Assembly (NCBI GenBank): GCA_010356995.1
Contig: ML996707.1
Location: forward strand, 372,001 to 436,000
DNA from: Trichodelitschia bisporula
Taxonomy: Eukaryota > Ascomycota > Dothideomycetes > Phaeotrichales > Phaeotrichaceae
Direction: 5' to 3'
Length of the DNA: 64,000 nt
Both the position numbers and the translations under genes were made by a program. The notes beneath the pieces are model-generated. The model did not search any database. It was not told the origin of the DNA and saw only the letters and a program-made list of their open reading frames with translations. Below are positions 42,949 through 55,384 of the stretch, in pieces; the first letter of the stretch is position 1, and each line of letters begins with the position of its first letter.

Positions 42949-43145
42949 GGTGGGATGGCCCGAGGCACTGGGTCTACTCCCTTGCATGGACGAGAGTTGC
43001 TCGATAGCATGGGTGGGTCAAGTTGCGTCGAAGCGGACAGAATGGGAGTACGAACTCATGGCATGGCCATGCAAAATTATGTTTCCTAGGTTCTCCAAGA
43101 GTGATGCCCAAACCGGCATGTCTACAAACCAAAAATTTCCGTACC

Positions 43146-45962
43146 CTATGTCACTGCTAACCAGCAGCCTAAGGAAGTTAGCTGGGAACTATCGAATGCG
43201 AGCTGAACGGTACCTACCAAGTTCAAAAACCACAACAGCCCCACCAATGCCCCAAACCTCATCTTGACATTCCTCACCTCGACCCTTTCCGTTTCGTTCT
43301 CCGTAACAGGCAGTCCAGACTTCAACCTGGACAGCTTACGCTTGCCAACAGGCCGCTCCGAATCAGACGGCCTCTCCACAACCGGCCCGTCAACAAACCA
43401 CTTAGCGAGGATATTGCTCGCCCACGAGACATTACTGCACATCCAGAAAAAGATGGGCGCGAGCAGTGCAAGCTCCACGTACCGATCAGCCAGGCTGCGA
43501 CCAGTACTCTGGAGTAACCCTATTCTTAATATGCCCTTTCCGTCCGCCGCCATCAGCAGGTGGTTCTGCAGCGTCAAGGCTTCCAGGGAGCACCCGCCGA
43601 GCCAGGCTAACGGCGGGCTGTAGTAACTCCGTAGCAACGAGGTCGAGTTTCGCAAAACGACGAAGGATAAAATGGGCACCCAGGCAAGGATGGGTTGCCA
43701 CCAGTTGTAATCCGCTTCGTCGGGAGAGGCGCGCGTGAGGATCCAGAAGACCGGAAGCGCGATTGCTGCGAGGATGGCGAAGATGGTGCGGAGGAAGGGG
43801 AAATAGAGCCAGATGAAAGAACGTAGCCGATCGCCGCTGGACTTGATTAGCAGTTGCAAAATGGACGAAATAGGGGGCATACCGGAAGTACTGTGGAGCG
43901 TCGAGAGCCTGCCGAGTCCACACTTGCAGAAATGCCACCAGCATGCCCACGTGGACGATGTACTGATCCAGAGAAACCCAAGTACGCCAGGCAGATGCAT
44001 CCCAGCTAATCCCAAATGCTGTGCGTAAAATGTGGAAAATTAAGTCTGTCGGTTCCGACCAGAAGTGGAGAAGTTGGCAGAGGATAGCTGAGATTATCAG
44101 CTTACCGAAAAGCCAAAATGGCTCGCTATTCAAATGTGATGCAACACGCATGGTAATCCAGACAACCAAGAACCAGAAGGTCAGGAGAGCGGCGTAGAAG
44201 TAAGGAAGGTAGCGGGTGTACATGAGGTAAGTCATCAAGCAGGTGAGAACATTGAGCCTGATGAGCACCGGAGCAGCCCGGCTGAAGGAGTAATCTGCCC
44301 GTTCATAGAAGTAGAGCGCATAACGGTACCCCAAGATGAAGAGGTATGAGGCGATGAGAAGTCTGGAGACTTCATAGGCCCAAAGCTCCTTGGTTGCATT
44401 GGTCCAGTTGAAAACTGTAAAGATTAGTGCACGCGGCGGGAAGAGTGAAGGCCGCTTACCGAGCATAAAAAGTGCCACCACGCCCTTCATCTCCTCCAAT
44501 ATTTCAACTGGAAGAAATGCATGCTGGGCAATATCCAAAAGCTCATCGGCATCCTTCCGGAGCGGGGAGTTCCCGGTCGGCCGCAGGTACAAAAGACCGC
44601 ACACCAAAGGGACGAGGAAAAGAAGCTTGAAATCTGACGGACGATAAAGCTTCGCATCTTTCTGGAAAAGAGTAGATCGATCCGCCAAAAAACTGTAAGC
44701 AAGGGCCACGCCAATGACGGCCAGCGCCTTGATCGGTACTTTCAGTTGGAAGTCGTGCTCTCCATGTTGTCAGCATGGTTACGTCGCTGAGGGGGAAACT
44801 TACTTCCAGCTGACCACAAAGCGGCAATGGGTAGGGCCGTGATGCTGACAATAAAAATGACCCATTGGAGCCAGTTGCCGGAAGTATAATTACTGCAGCA
44901 TGTCCGCTCATACGGTGCGCCCATGGAGCTGTCGACCTTATGGTTGCACCTCAAGTTGAGGAGTACGTCGGCTCTTAGGTTGGCGATGGTCTCGATTACA
45001 TGCAGCCCGCTCTGTTCATAGCTCCATTTCTTGCTACTCATCACGGACCAGACCCAGGGGATATTCACCCCTTGGGAAGGATCCAGCTGGTGCAGATATC
45101 CGTTCATCTGCTCGATTTCCTGCGGTTCAATTGAGCGTTGTCTGGCCGGCGACAACCGTTCATACAGAGGCTCCTCCACCGGGAGAAAGAAAACCAAGTC
45201 CCCGAGGCCCTCGAACCCAGCGGTGAACGGGTCAGTGGATTGCCAGGCGGCGCCATCAAGCCGTTGGGTGTAAGCCAGGACATCGTCCACGGCCGACTTG
45301 AACCGACGGACCGCGTCGGAATCGAAATGCCTCGCATAGGACATACCGCTTCCGATCACAATCATAATGGGGACATTGCCTTTGCTAGCTTGCGGGTCAT
45401 TGATGCTCTTCGAGTACGCCTGCAGCTCCGTGAATAAATCGCTGCTGTTGAGGAAGGGATCCGGTATGAAGTCCAGGCGTACATCTCGAGATGTGTAGTT
45501 GGTGTTCGAGTACTTGTTGCTCAGCTTCTGCTTCTTCAATGCGTCACCCTTGTCCAACTTTTTCGCCGTGGTCCAAAAGAGTTGGCGCACGGTAGAGTCC
45601 CCAGCAAACAGGATTCTTCTTGTGCTGCAGTGGGAGATATCATCGCTGTTGTACTCGCGCAAAAAGCATCCCAGCGGTTGCCATGTCTGGGGCGGATGTC
45701 TGACGGGACGGGAGGCGGGTAGATCGAGCCATCGGCCTTCGTTCATGAGCGCACTGCATTTGTAGGGATCGTGGACATCTACGGCTGTCAGTAAATTCCA
45801 ATGCGCGATTGAACGCAACGTACCGAGCGCATAGCGACGATGCAAGGCAGTGAGGAGCACAAAGGCCGTGAGAGCCAAAAGGCTAGGCCGGAGGACGCTT
45901 GAGAGGGTCCAAGATCTCGTGGAGGAGGACTGAGGTACAGCAGTCGGCGAGAGCTTCCCCAT
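43146..45962 (-). CDS. Cas1-type polysaccharide O-acetyltransferase (CASD1-like), multi-spanning
   Basis: Exons 45962-44804, 44759-44460, 44414-43883 and 43836 to about 43146, with introns of 44, 45, 46 bp. The product has about 893 residues if the 3' end is unspliced. A possible further intron near the end (GTAGGT or GTACCG donor, CTAAC branch, TTAG acceptor) would change the last residues. One N-terminal TM precedes a lumenal SGNH-like domain with GDSTVRQLFW (Ser about 123) and, near its end, QSGLHVIETIANLRADVLLN. Then come about 10-12 TM segments with LASHLNSEPFWLFGKLI-like family stretches and LQNHLLMAADGKGILR. In Cryptococcus, Cas1 O-acetylates capsule polysaccharide; in animals CASD1 acetylates sialic acid in the Golgi. 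The substrate here is unknown. Confidence 0.8.
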
Positions 45963-47303
45963 TCTTCACGACCCTGCTAGGCACGCGACCCTTGTCCACA
46001 CACTGAAGTCGAAGAGGGGGCGCAAATGCGCGTCATTCAGCATCGAATCTGCAGAGACGATGACTGAGACGCTGTGCTTCGAGGTATTGCAGCAGGGAAG
46101 GTTGTAATCAGACAACTTCCCCTTTCGCTCGTACAATGGGAGACTACGGGCAGTCATGACGCGGCCTTGACCTGGGACCAAAACGAAAGCGGGACGGATT
46201 TCTAGTGCCAATCAGGTCTGACGCAGCCAAGAATCCAAGATGCACCAAACCCTCAAATCTTTGAAGGTTTGGATGGGGCAGTGATAAGGTGATGTGTCTT
46301 GCGGTGGAATTAACGCTCGAAGGCCTGCTGGAGGCTTTAACAACGGGCTCCGAAATCAGAGCATGGCATTTCCCATCATCCCGTGATCTTCACGATAAAC
46401 TTCCTCCTACTAATTTATCTGCAGCCAGCTCCAGTGCTGCTCCAACAGATTCCTTCAATTCCAGGAGCCTCAAAAGCGTTGCTATATATGTATCGACAGA
46501 TAAATTACGAGGAGGCCGCTGGACAGGTATCGACCGTCACCGTACTCAAAAATCGTCGAAGTTGATATGGTCTCGTGCACACAGTGCATCCAGCTCCAGA
46601 CCTGCCAAAGGGAAGCGAGGCCGAGCGAGGCAAGAGACGTTGGATGTCTACGTGGGTGCGAACAACGGTTCGGATGGCCCTGTCTACAGCTTGAGATGGT
46701 CTTAGACGAATGCCATACAGGGTAGAGCCGCTTCTGTTCGTAAATCTCAAGCGGCTGCAAAGGCCTACGGCTGAGGGTTGGTGAAGTTGAGAAGATTTGC
46801 AGGCCAATTTTAGGAAAGCTTGGTCATTGAGTGGAGCATCACGTGCTGATACGGGCACTCGTCGTCGGTATTCCGGCCCGGAGCCGGATGGAGGAAGCCA
46901 TCACGGGTGCGTGGGTATGTCTTGCCCAACAACCACGAGGCAACCGCATGCGACGGTAGGGAGAACCGCACGAGACGTCCGGCCTGCATCACCGGACCCA
47001 AGGTCGCATCAGCAAGGAAACTACATTCGCTCATGGAGAGGTATCATATCAAATCAAAAACACTCCGAACCCGAAAACCAGAGAGCGACACGAAAGCCTC
47101 CTACCCATCAACCCGCAACATATACTCCCAAGCCCCCAAACATCCGAATCAGCTTTACTCCTGCGGGGGAGGGATGGCATCAATGCGCCCGCTTCAACTC
47201 CCTTAGCACCAATGCAAACTCCGCCTTGAATGCGTACAACAATAGGAAAAGCATGATTCACGGGCAATATACATATCCAATTCATTCCATGTCGTCGTTA
47301 TCA
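45963..47303. other. Intergenic, no gene recognised
   Basis: Promoter side of the Cas1-type gene and 3' side of the SSH4-like gene. Open frames on both strands have no recognised content. Confidence 0.4.
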
Positions 47304-48937
47304 TTACCGCCGTCCTGTGCGTGTTCCGCTCCGGCCCCGGCCGTGCTCACTCTCCGCCACCGCAGCATCGTAGCTCGGGATCGGCGGCCCGTCCGGCGGC
47401 TCATGACCTCCCAACAGCGGCGCGCGCTCACCGTCAAAAGTACCGCTCCGCTCGCGCGTCGGCGAGCTCTGCGGACTTTCGTAGTCGGGCGGGGCCTCAG
47501 GCATTCTGTAACCCATCGCTGCAGCGCCGCTGCTCGTACCTTCGCCCGCGTCATCGTAGTTCCCTTCGTGTGAGTCAACGAGACTGAGCTGTGCAAGCGA
47601 TATGTCGGTCGGTGAACGCTGGGGGCCGGGACTGGTAGGCTGGCGCGACGCGAGTCGGAGCTGGGCACTGGTTGAGCGAACATGCTGTGTATAGTGATGC
47701 ATGCCCGCGGCGCCGGCGGCGAGATACCCGCCCATGCCCTCACGGATACCATCTCGCCCTGCATCCAAGAGGATGCTGCCCTGCTCGCTACCGTAAGGGG
47801 GCGGAGGTGCCAAACTCCCAGTTGTGGGAGCCAGGCCCCATTTCTTGACGTTTGCCTCGATAAACACAAAGCCCAACTGGCCGAAGTTGACGTGCACTTG
47901 GCAAGGTCCGTTGGCACCCACCGTGGGGAAAAGGTTTTGCGACTTAAGGCCATGGACGACGTCCTCCAGCTTCTTTCCATTGCGGGTGAAGAAAACGGTG
48001 CCCGTGCGGGGGCGGTATCCGACTCCGATGACATCTCCTTGCACGAATTCCGGACCGTATGAGGTAGCACTAAACGGCTGATTGTGACGCCGTTGGCCTG
48101 TAGAAAGATATGCCACTGATTGCTTGTGATAGCCTAGGAGAGTTAGACGAAGTATAGAGAGACGTAAAGGACTCACCTGGTAGACGGAAGAGCGGGTAGG
48201 GCTTCGTCGTCATACCCACGCTGATCAACGTGTGCTCTGGCTTGTCGTAAATCTTTGCTTCCCAATAGTACACATCGTTCTGCTTCGGGACCGGAAGGTT
48301 GCTCTGCACGCTGCATTCCGAATCGAAAAACTCAATCTCGGTGCGCCCTTCCACAAAGCAATTCGCGATTTCCAATTCCGGCTCGAACTCCCATGCGGAG
48401 ACGCCCTTTTCTTGAATGGCTAAGAATTGCGACAACGATATATCGGTTTGGACGGACTCGGGTGGATTCGCCTGTATGAATGCTACCAAGTTATTAGGCT
48501 TGCGCAACGAACAGAAATGAAGACAAACCTTTGGCTCTCAGATACTCCATTCGCTGCATGTCATCCATCTCTTCCAGCGCCTCCGCCTCTTCTCGAATAA
48601 AGGCTTGCTCATCGTCAAATTCTCCAGGCCGGCCCATGCGATCCAACAAGATCCTGCCCCGTTGTGTGTATTGGAAAAAGTAGATGATGAGGAGTACGAG
48701 GGCTACAATCCCAGCTGACCCAAAAGCGGAGAGCATCCCAATAAGAATGCCTTTGCCGGTCGAATTCGCGACGGTTAGTATGCGCTCAGACTGCCAGGTT
48801 CGGTCAGGGACGGCGACATGTTGGGAGTTGTCGGCTGGATCGCTGGCCAGTATACTGGCGACAGTTGGGAGGGAGGAGTAGTAGCTGGTGGAGAAGGTCT
48901 CCAGCGACCGCACTGGGAGTCGGTCGACCCGACTCAT
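47304..48937 (-). CDS. SPRY-domain ubiquitin-ligase adaptor (Ssh4/Ear1-like)
   Basis: Exons 48937-48529, 48482-48177 and 48133-47304, introns 46 and 43 bp, 514 residues. A lumenal N-terminus and one TM (about 63-88, GSAGIVALVLLIIYFFQYT) are followed by the conserved ANPPESVQTDISLSQFL and EKGVSAWEFEPELEIANCFV. A SPRY domain follows, with YYWEAKIYDKPEHTLISVGM and GDVIGVGYRPRTGTVFFTRN. The C-terminal tail holds PY-type motifs (PPPPYG and PPDYES) for WW-domain binding. In yeast, Ssh4 and Ear1 sit in endosomal and vacuolar membranes and recruit Rsp5 to sort cargo into multivesicular bodies. The product looks intact. Confidence 0.85.
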
Positions 48938-51900
48938 ACTGCCGGTTGCACCAGTGTAGAGATGTGTTCAGGGAAGCCTTTACTCGTGTAGTATGATGAG
49001 GAGATGCGGAGAAGGATAGTGGGTGATGGGCTTTCGCAGTCGCTGCCAATGCAAGCTGACAGGTGCTGATCGAACGGTCTGGCGTGGGGTGTGACGTTGG
49101 CGGCAAGCGACCAAGAGCTGGGATCACTGGCGTCGGGGAGCGTCGCAAGGCAAGAGGATAGCGAGTAGCAGTGAAGTGGGAGTTCGCTTGGGAGATATGA
49201 TATGGTATCAGAAGGGATGGCGAGATGGAAGAGGGGCGGAGAAGAGAAGCGGTGGATGTTGTTGCGGACGTGTGGGGGAGCGGCGGAGTGTGGAGAGCGG
49301 ATGGAGAGGAGAAGGAGCTTGGTTATCGTTCACTCTTCATACGACTTGGCGAGTCTAGACCCGGAGGCGTCACTCGCACACTTACGATGGGAGTGCCGGG
49401 TTAGTTTGCCGCCGACTACTTACTCGCCTCTCTGCTTGTGGATTGAATCCTCACGCAAAGATCATCCTTCACTCCTTCCGCTGTCGCAGGAGTCGATTTC
49501 TTGCGTGTTTTGACCTCCAAAATACGACTATTTGCTGGCCTGGGCGGCAGCGCTGCCGACACGCTAGGCTCTTGAAACCGTCGCACAATGGCTCCTCTCA
49601 GCCTCAGCTTCCCTCGCCCTTCTCATACGAGTATGAGAAGAGATAATTACATAGCCGCGCTTCGACCTTTACCAGCACGAAAGCGCGCCAACAGTAAACC
49701 TTTGCTTTGTCCTAGTATTTGAGGGCCTGGTGCAGTAAGCGCCTGTCCTAAACACTGGACCTGGGACTTTCGTACCAGTCCCTCCAGCACAATGGCTGCC
49801 TACGTCTCGAACCACGTAAGTCAATCGAGGGAACCTAACCACAGCCTCCTGCAAATGTGCACCCGTTCATGTTCTACTCCATACCTCATATCTTCATACC
49901 CTCAGAAGCCGAAGTGCTGTTTCCTCGGCAAACGCCTCAAACGTGTGGATGCTCAGATGTTGACATCTTCTGTAGGGCTTTCACACAGGGCTCCGCATGG
50001 ACTAGGGCTTGCCTTCTGGAACAACGGATCGAAGCTCAGTTGTCGCGGGTGTCAGGCACTTGTTCTGGCGGGCCGAAGCTTTAGATCCGTCCCGCAGGTT
50101 GCGCAGGGATGCCTTTGTACGGTTGACCTAGTTCTAGTTACTCCTAGACCTGAGATGTCGACATGGACGGCTTTCTCCACTCTCAGACACCCATTGACCA
50201 TGCTTATGAGGACGAATTCCGGTATCGGTAACCTAGAATACGAGGTGATGCAAGGTACACAACCTCATGCCTCCTCACAGGAGAATGGCAAGCTCAAATC
50301 ATCGAAATCCCGAAAAAGGTGTATTTGTCAAAACTAAATGCAACCCGGTGGTCGTAACTGGCAGGACACATATACAGGCGAGAGGCTGTCCGGCATCAAA
50401 TCCGTACTGCCTTATAACCTTTCTCGCTATTACCCTTACGACGTTGCTTCTGTGCGACCGGTAGTACATTCCAGAATTTTAAGCCTGGAGGCACCAGATT
50501 TCAAGCCATTCGGCGTTACCACGAGCTCGTGCATGGCGCGGGTTCCACGCCTGCTTGACTGCTGACGTGCCTTTGGAGACGGGTAGCCGCATGAAATCCG
50601 CGGTATTCCGACGTAGAGAAAGCCCGGGACTACCTACAAGGAATGGAATGTGGATACACATGAAGCTAGTCAAATTGAAGCTCGCGAGACGGCAGTGTCC
50701 ATGAAGATAGGCCTTGCCCATGTTCCAAGCGGACTATGGGTCAGTGTAACTGCCACTGGGCTCGCTGGGGTCTCATTCTGGACGACTTGGAGACTGTGAT
50801 ATGCCTGTTTCGGTATGCCTATTTGGAGAGTCTCCGGATGGCTTTACGGTTGATGCCCGTCCCAAAGCTGAGGGGAGGTCAGCTTGAGCCTTCTGTAACT
50901 GAGGTATGTCACCTTGGGGTCTGCATCGCAAGGAAACTGGAGTAGGACGTTGGAGACGTGCAATAATCCAGAAGAGCAAAGGACTTCTTGGCGGATGCCT
51001 TCATCGCTTCAGGCACCGATTGATGTCTCATGCACCCCGCAAACTGGGCAACTGTAATGAGAAAATGGCAACGAGTTGCAGGAAAGGGTAGGAGCGTTAA
51101 GAGATGAATTATATAAGGTCCCGGGGCATATCGGGTGCATATTTGGCATATGAGATGCAACGGAGAGTGGTCGGCAAAGGGCGTACAGCAGCACTGTACG
51201 GATGTATGGCGTAAGTACGCTATGGTAGAGGTGTACGGAGGACCGCAACATTTCGTGATGCGTCCAACTTTCAAGGCTAGTACTGTAAGCTCCTAGGAGC
51301 GGTTTCATCAGCCCGTGGCCGCGGTCGAGGCAGTACAGTGCTATAAGCCTGTACTCTGCTCCATACTCGTGGCAGAGGTTACGAACCCCAGCTGAAAGGC
51401 CGGTTTTGGACATTCTTTGCATCATTCACGACGTTCGCATCGCCTCCATTGTTCCATTGTCCGGGCGTGGAAGAGTCGGCAACAAATAGACCAGCTGAGA
51501 GGGAACGAAACTCTATCAAGCAAAAAAAGCCGCCTCAAAATCATCCGAACAGCCCATCAGGCGATAAAGGTTCTAAGAGGCATCAGACGTCCAGTCGAAA
51601 CTCACCGAAAGCTCTTGCTCTGCGCCTTGGCCAAATTCTTCCCCCACCTACTGCGCACGCACGCACGAGAACGCTCAAGTACTGGACCTTGACTACCCCC
51701 CCCCTCACTCACACCCCTCCATCCGCCTCTCAGTCGGCTGCCACACACGTCTGCACCGCTCTCTCGTAGTCTCTCCCCTCGCCCAACGAAGCCACATCCC
51801 GCCTTTGCCCACCAAAACCAAACCTCCACCAAAAACTCACCCCCCCCTCTTCCCCACTTCACAACGTCTACCCAAACCCGACGACTTCACACACCCAAAT

Positions 51901-52459
51901 ACTCCTTTACAAATACCTAAAAGCACCTCCAATACCCATTTTTCTACTCTCCAGTTACACACCGTGTTTCAACACATTTCCTCTGTACACCGTTGAACGT
52001 CTTTGCAGTCCATCTCCTGCACGCAGCCGCTCGCAGCATCATCCTACCCCTCCGGTGTCAAGGATCTTCACTCCCCTGGGTACAAACGGCCGTACTAAAA
52101 GCTCTACCTTCACGCTTCAAGGCGCCGTAGTTTGTTGCTTAGAAGATGGTTGTTGCACACATAGCCTAGCAACAGGACAGTCGCGACAAATTGGAGCGCA
52201 CCATCGATAAAATCAGGTCTCAGCGTTCACATCTTAATTAGGTGGGTATGTCGAGTTTTTTTGCTCCCTCGCTTCTGATAGCTTCGCCTCACACTTGCTT
52301 GCCTAGGGTTCCATACTCGCTCCTCCACGCACGAATCTCTGTTTGGCTTCAGCAAACACATCCCGCCGACTCTTCACCTGCCGTCAAGTCGCGACCCACG
52401 CGGATACGCATCCCGCACCTCTTTTCCCTCCGATCTTCTGCTCAGCCTCTCCGAGTATC
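48938..52459. other. 3.5-kb intergenic region, no convincing gene; includes the kap104 leader
   Basis: The divergent region between the SSH4-like and kap104 genes. From about 51,650 to 52,000 the plus strand is strongly C-rich with few G, as in promoters and leaders of highly expressed fungal genes. Around 49,790-50,560 several plus-strand frames look weakly protein-like but cannot be joined by normal introns. Confidence 0.4.
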
Positions 52460-55384
52460 ATGATGACTTGGCAGCCGGAGACCGAGCAGCTGCGCCAGCT
52501 GGCACAGTTTCTCCGAGATTCGCTTAGTGGACGCGACCAGAATGTGCAGAAGAATGCGGAGCTGGTAAGTTCCCCGTCATCCAGATCAAGCGTTAGGCGT
52601 GGTTTGCTGACTATATCATAGATGCTCGCCAGTGCCCAAAACTCACCCGACTTTATGAATTATCTCTCATACCTCTTCTCCGAAGCCCAACCTCCCGCCG
52701 TCATCAGCATGCCGGCAGACGCTTATTTCGTTGCGCGGAGCGGGGCCGCTATAATGCTGAAGAACAACATAAAGTCGTCCTACAAATCGATCCCTGATGT
52801 CAATAAAGCCTACTTCCGCTCCGTTGCCATGCAGGCGCTGCAAGACACGAACGTTCAAATTCGGAACTTTGCCGGTAACATCATCACAGAACTCGTGCGC
52901 CAAGGAGGCATCATGGCCTGGCCTCAACTGCTTCCCGAACTTGTCGCCTTGATTGAGAACAAGACCGGGGCCATCCCGCAGCGGACACAAGAGGGTGCTC
53001 TAAGCGCGTTGGTGAAGATCTGTGAGGACAACAAGCGTGCGTTGGATCGTGACTACCAAGGAGAGCGACCGTTGGGATTCCTTTTCCCGAAGCTGTTGGA
53101 CTTCACAGCGCTTGCGAATCCCATCATTCGAGCGAACGCTTTGGCCGCTATAGGCATCTTTCTGCCTGAGAAATCATCCGTGGTTTATTCTCATCTCGAG
53201 GACCTACTCTTGCATCTCTTTCGGTTAGCGTCTGATACCAGCCCCGAAGTTCGCAAGTATGTCTGCAGGGCGTTCACGCGCATTGCCGAGATTTCTCCTG
53301 AAAAAATCGCTCCGCACATGGCAGGCCTCGTGGACTACACCATCTCTCAGCAGCAGCAAATCGAGGAGCCGGAGCTTGCCATTGACGCTGCCGAGTTCTG
53401 GCTTTGTGTCGCCGAAGATGACCACCTTTCGGAATGCTTAGCTCCATTTCTATCCAAGATTGTGCCTCTGCTCCTCGATAGCATGGTGTATGACGAGGAT
53501 GAGGTTTTCCGGTTGGAGAGCGAGCAAGAAGATGCAGAGCAGGAAGATCGAGAACAGGACATTAAGCCGGTGCACGCTACTAACAAGGGCTCTAGACTCG
53601 GCTCAACTCTGAACGGGGATGCACACACCCTAAAGCCGAATCCGGAGCTTGTTCTTGACGACGAGAACCTCAGTGATGGTGAAATTGAAGAATCAGACGA
53701 TGAGGATGACGGCGATGACCCTGAAGATCAGTGGAATCTCCGGAAATGCTCAGCGGCCGCGCTCGATGTTCTGGCTTCTCAGTTCCACCAACCCGTTTTT
53801 GAGGTTACGCTGCCATGGCTGAGGGACAATCTGAAGAACTCTGAGTGGCCAAAGCGGGAAGCTGCCGTGCTCGCGATTGGCGCCATTGCGGAAGGCTGCA
53901 TGGAGGTGGTTCAGCCGCACCTCCCGGAGCTGACGCAATATTTTCTGTCGTTGCTACAGGACAATGTCGCTGTCGTGCGCCAGATCACCTGCTGGGCCCT
54001 TGGCCGCTACTCCTCCTGGCCTGTTCAGATGGATGAGAGCGGTCGCCAACAGTATCTGCTGCCTGTCATGGACGCTCTCCTTGGCCGGATGCTTGATAGG
54101 AACAAGCGGGTCCAAGAGGCTGCCGCTTCGGCGTTTGCGAATCTGGAAGAAAAGGCCAAGGGGCAACTGCAGCCTTATTGCCCAGTCATCGTTCAGCGCT
54201 TCGTCGAATGCTTCAGCATTTACAAGGATCGCAACATGTACATTCTGTACGACTGTGTTCAAACTCTGGCGGAGCATGTTGGCCCCTCTTTAAGAGATCC
54301 TGCAATGGTCGACCTCCTTATGCCGGCCCTGCTTCATAGATGGAGCCGGTTGACTGAACAGTCCCGGGAAACACTTCCTTTGGTGGAGTGTCTCTCCTAC
54401 GTCGCCGTCGCGCTCAGCACCTCGTTTACGCCGTACGCAAAGCCGATTTTCAATCGCTGCGTAGGTATGATCCACCAAAACCTGGAGGATACCTTCCGTG
54501 CTGTAAACAACCCAGGATTGGAAAGGCCGGACAAGGATTTTCTTGTTACCAGCCTCGATCTCCTCTCTGGTATCATTCAGGCCCTCGATATGTCCAAGTC
54601 CGCTGAGCTTGTGGCCGCGTCACAGCCGAATCTTTTCCAGCTTCTTGTTTTTTGCATGAAGAGTCCGCATAACGACGTGCGCCAGTCAGCTTACGCGGTT
54701 CTCGGTGACTGCGCTATCTATGTGTTTGACCAGCTTCAGCCCATTCTACCCGAGCTGATGCAGCTTGTCCTCGATCAACTCGAGGTTAGCCAGATCAACT
54801 ACGATGCCGAAGAGACTGGCTACGGTGTCATCAACAACGCGTGCTGGTCACTGGGGGAGATTGCTATGCGCCATGGCAGTGGCATGGCCGACTACGTCGA
54901 CAGTCTGCTTGAGAAACTGGCCACAATACTGTTCAGCGACAAGGTGCCTCCGTCGCTAAACGAGAATGCCGCGATTGCCCTCGGTCGACTCGGAACTGCG
55001 TGCCCGGATAAGTTTGCACCCCACCTGGAGATGATTGCACCGCCCTGGATTCGTGCCATCAGCCGCGTAGGCTGGACGGATGAAAAAGCGCATGCCATGC
55101 TCGGGTTCAATAAGGTGGTCATGCTCAATCCGCAGGCCATGGAGAAGTGCTTGCTTGAGTTCTTCAATGAGATCTCTTTGGCGCCGACCGAGTTCCTGCG
55201 TTTGGGCCAAGACAGGGTAGTGTCATTCAACCAAGTAAGTCCATTTCCCGTAGTGATTGTGCCAAAATTTAACACTTCATAGCTCTTCGTCCAGTACAAG
55301 AACATGATCCCCGACTTTGAGGCCTTCCTCCATAACCTCCCCGCCGACCGGCAGCAAGCTTTACGGCACAATTTCAACTTGTGA
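52460..55384 (+). CDS. kap104: Transportin (karyopherin beta-2, Kap104 type)
   Basis: Exons 52460-52564, 52622-55234 and 55283-55384, with introns of 57 and 48 bp, 939 residues. The N-terminus is MMTWQPETEQLRQLAQFLRD, the HEAT-1 start of transportins. HEAT repeats run the whole length, e.g. GAAIMLKNNIKSSYKSIPD and DTSPEVRKYVCRAFTRI. The acidic loop specific to this import receptor lies near residues 380-405 (ENLSDGEIEESDDEDDGDDP), followed by WNLRKCSAAALDVLASQ. It ends FLHNLPADRQQALRHNFNL. In the family it imports PY-NLS cargo such as hnRNP proteins and is released by RanGTP in the nucleus. ATG-ATG at 52460/52463 leaves the start ambiguous by one codon. Confidence 0.92.

Noticed and set aside
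24485-48937. Possible secondary-metabolite gene cluster (permease, amidohydrolase, cupin, acyltransferase)
   Set aside because: No backbone enzyme or pathway regulator is present, and the genes are interspersed with housekeeping genes on both strands.
49792-50087. ATG GCT GCC TAC start followed by a GTAAGT site and a protein-like frame
   Set aside because: The only fitting acceptor gives a 29-nt intron, far shorter than any other here. The downstream frame matches no family.
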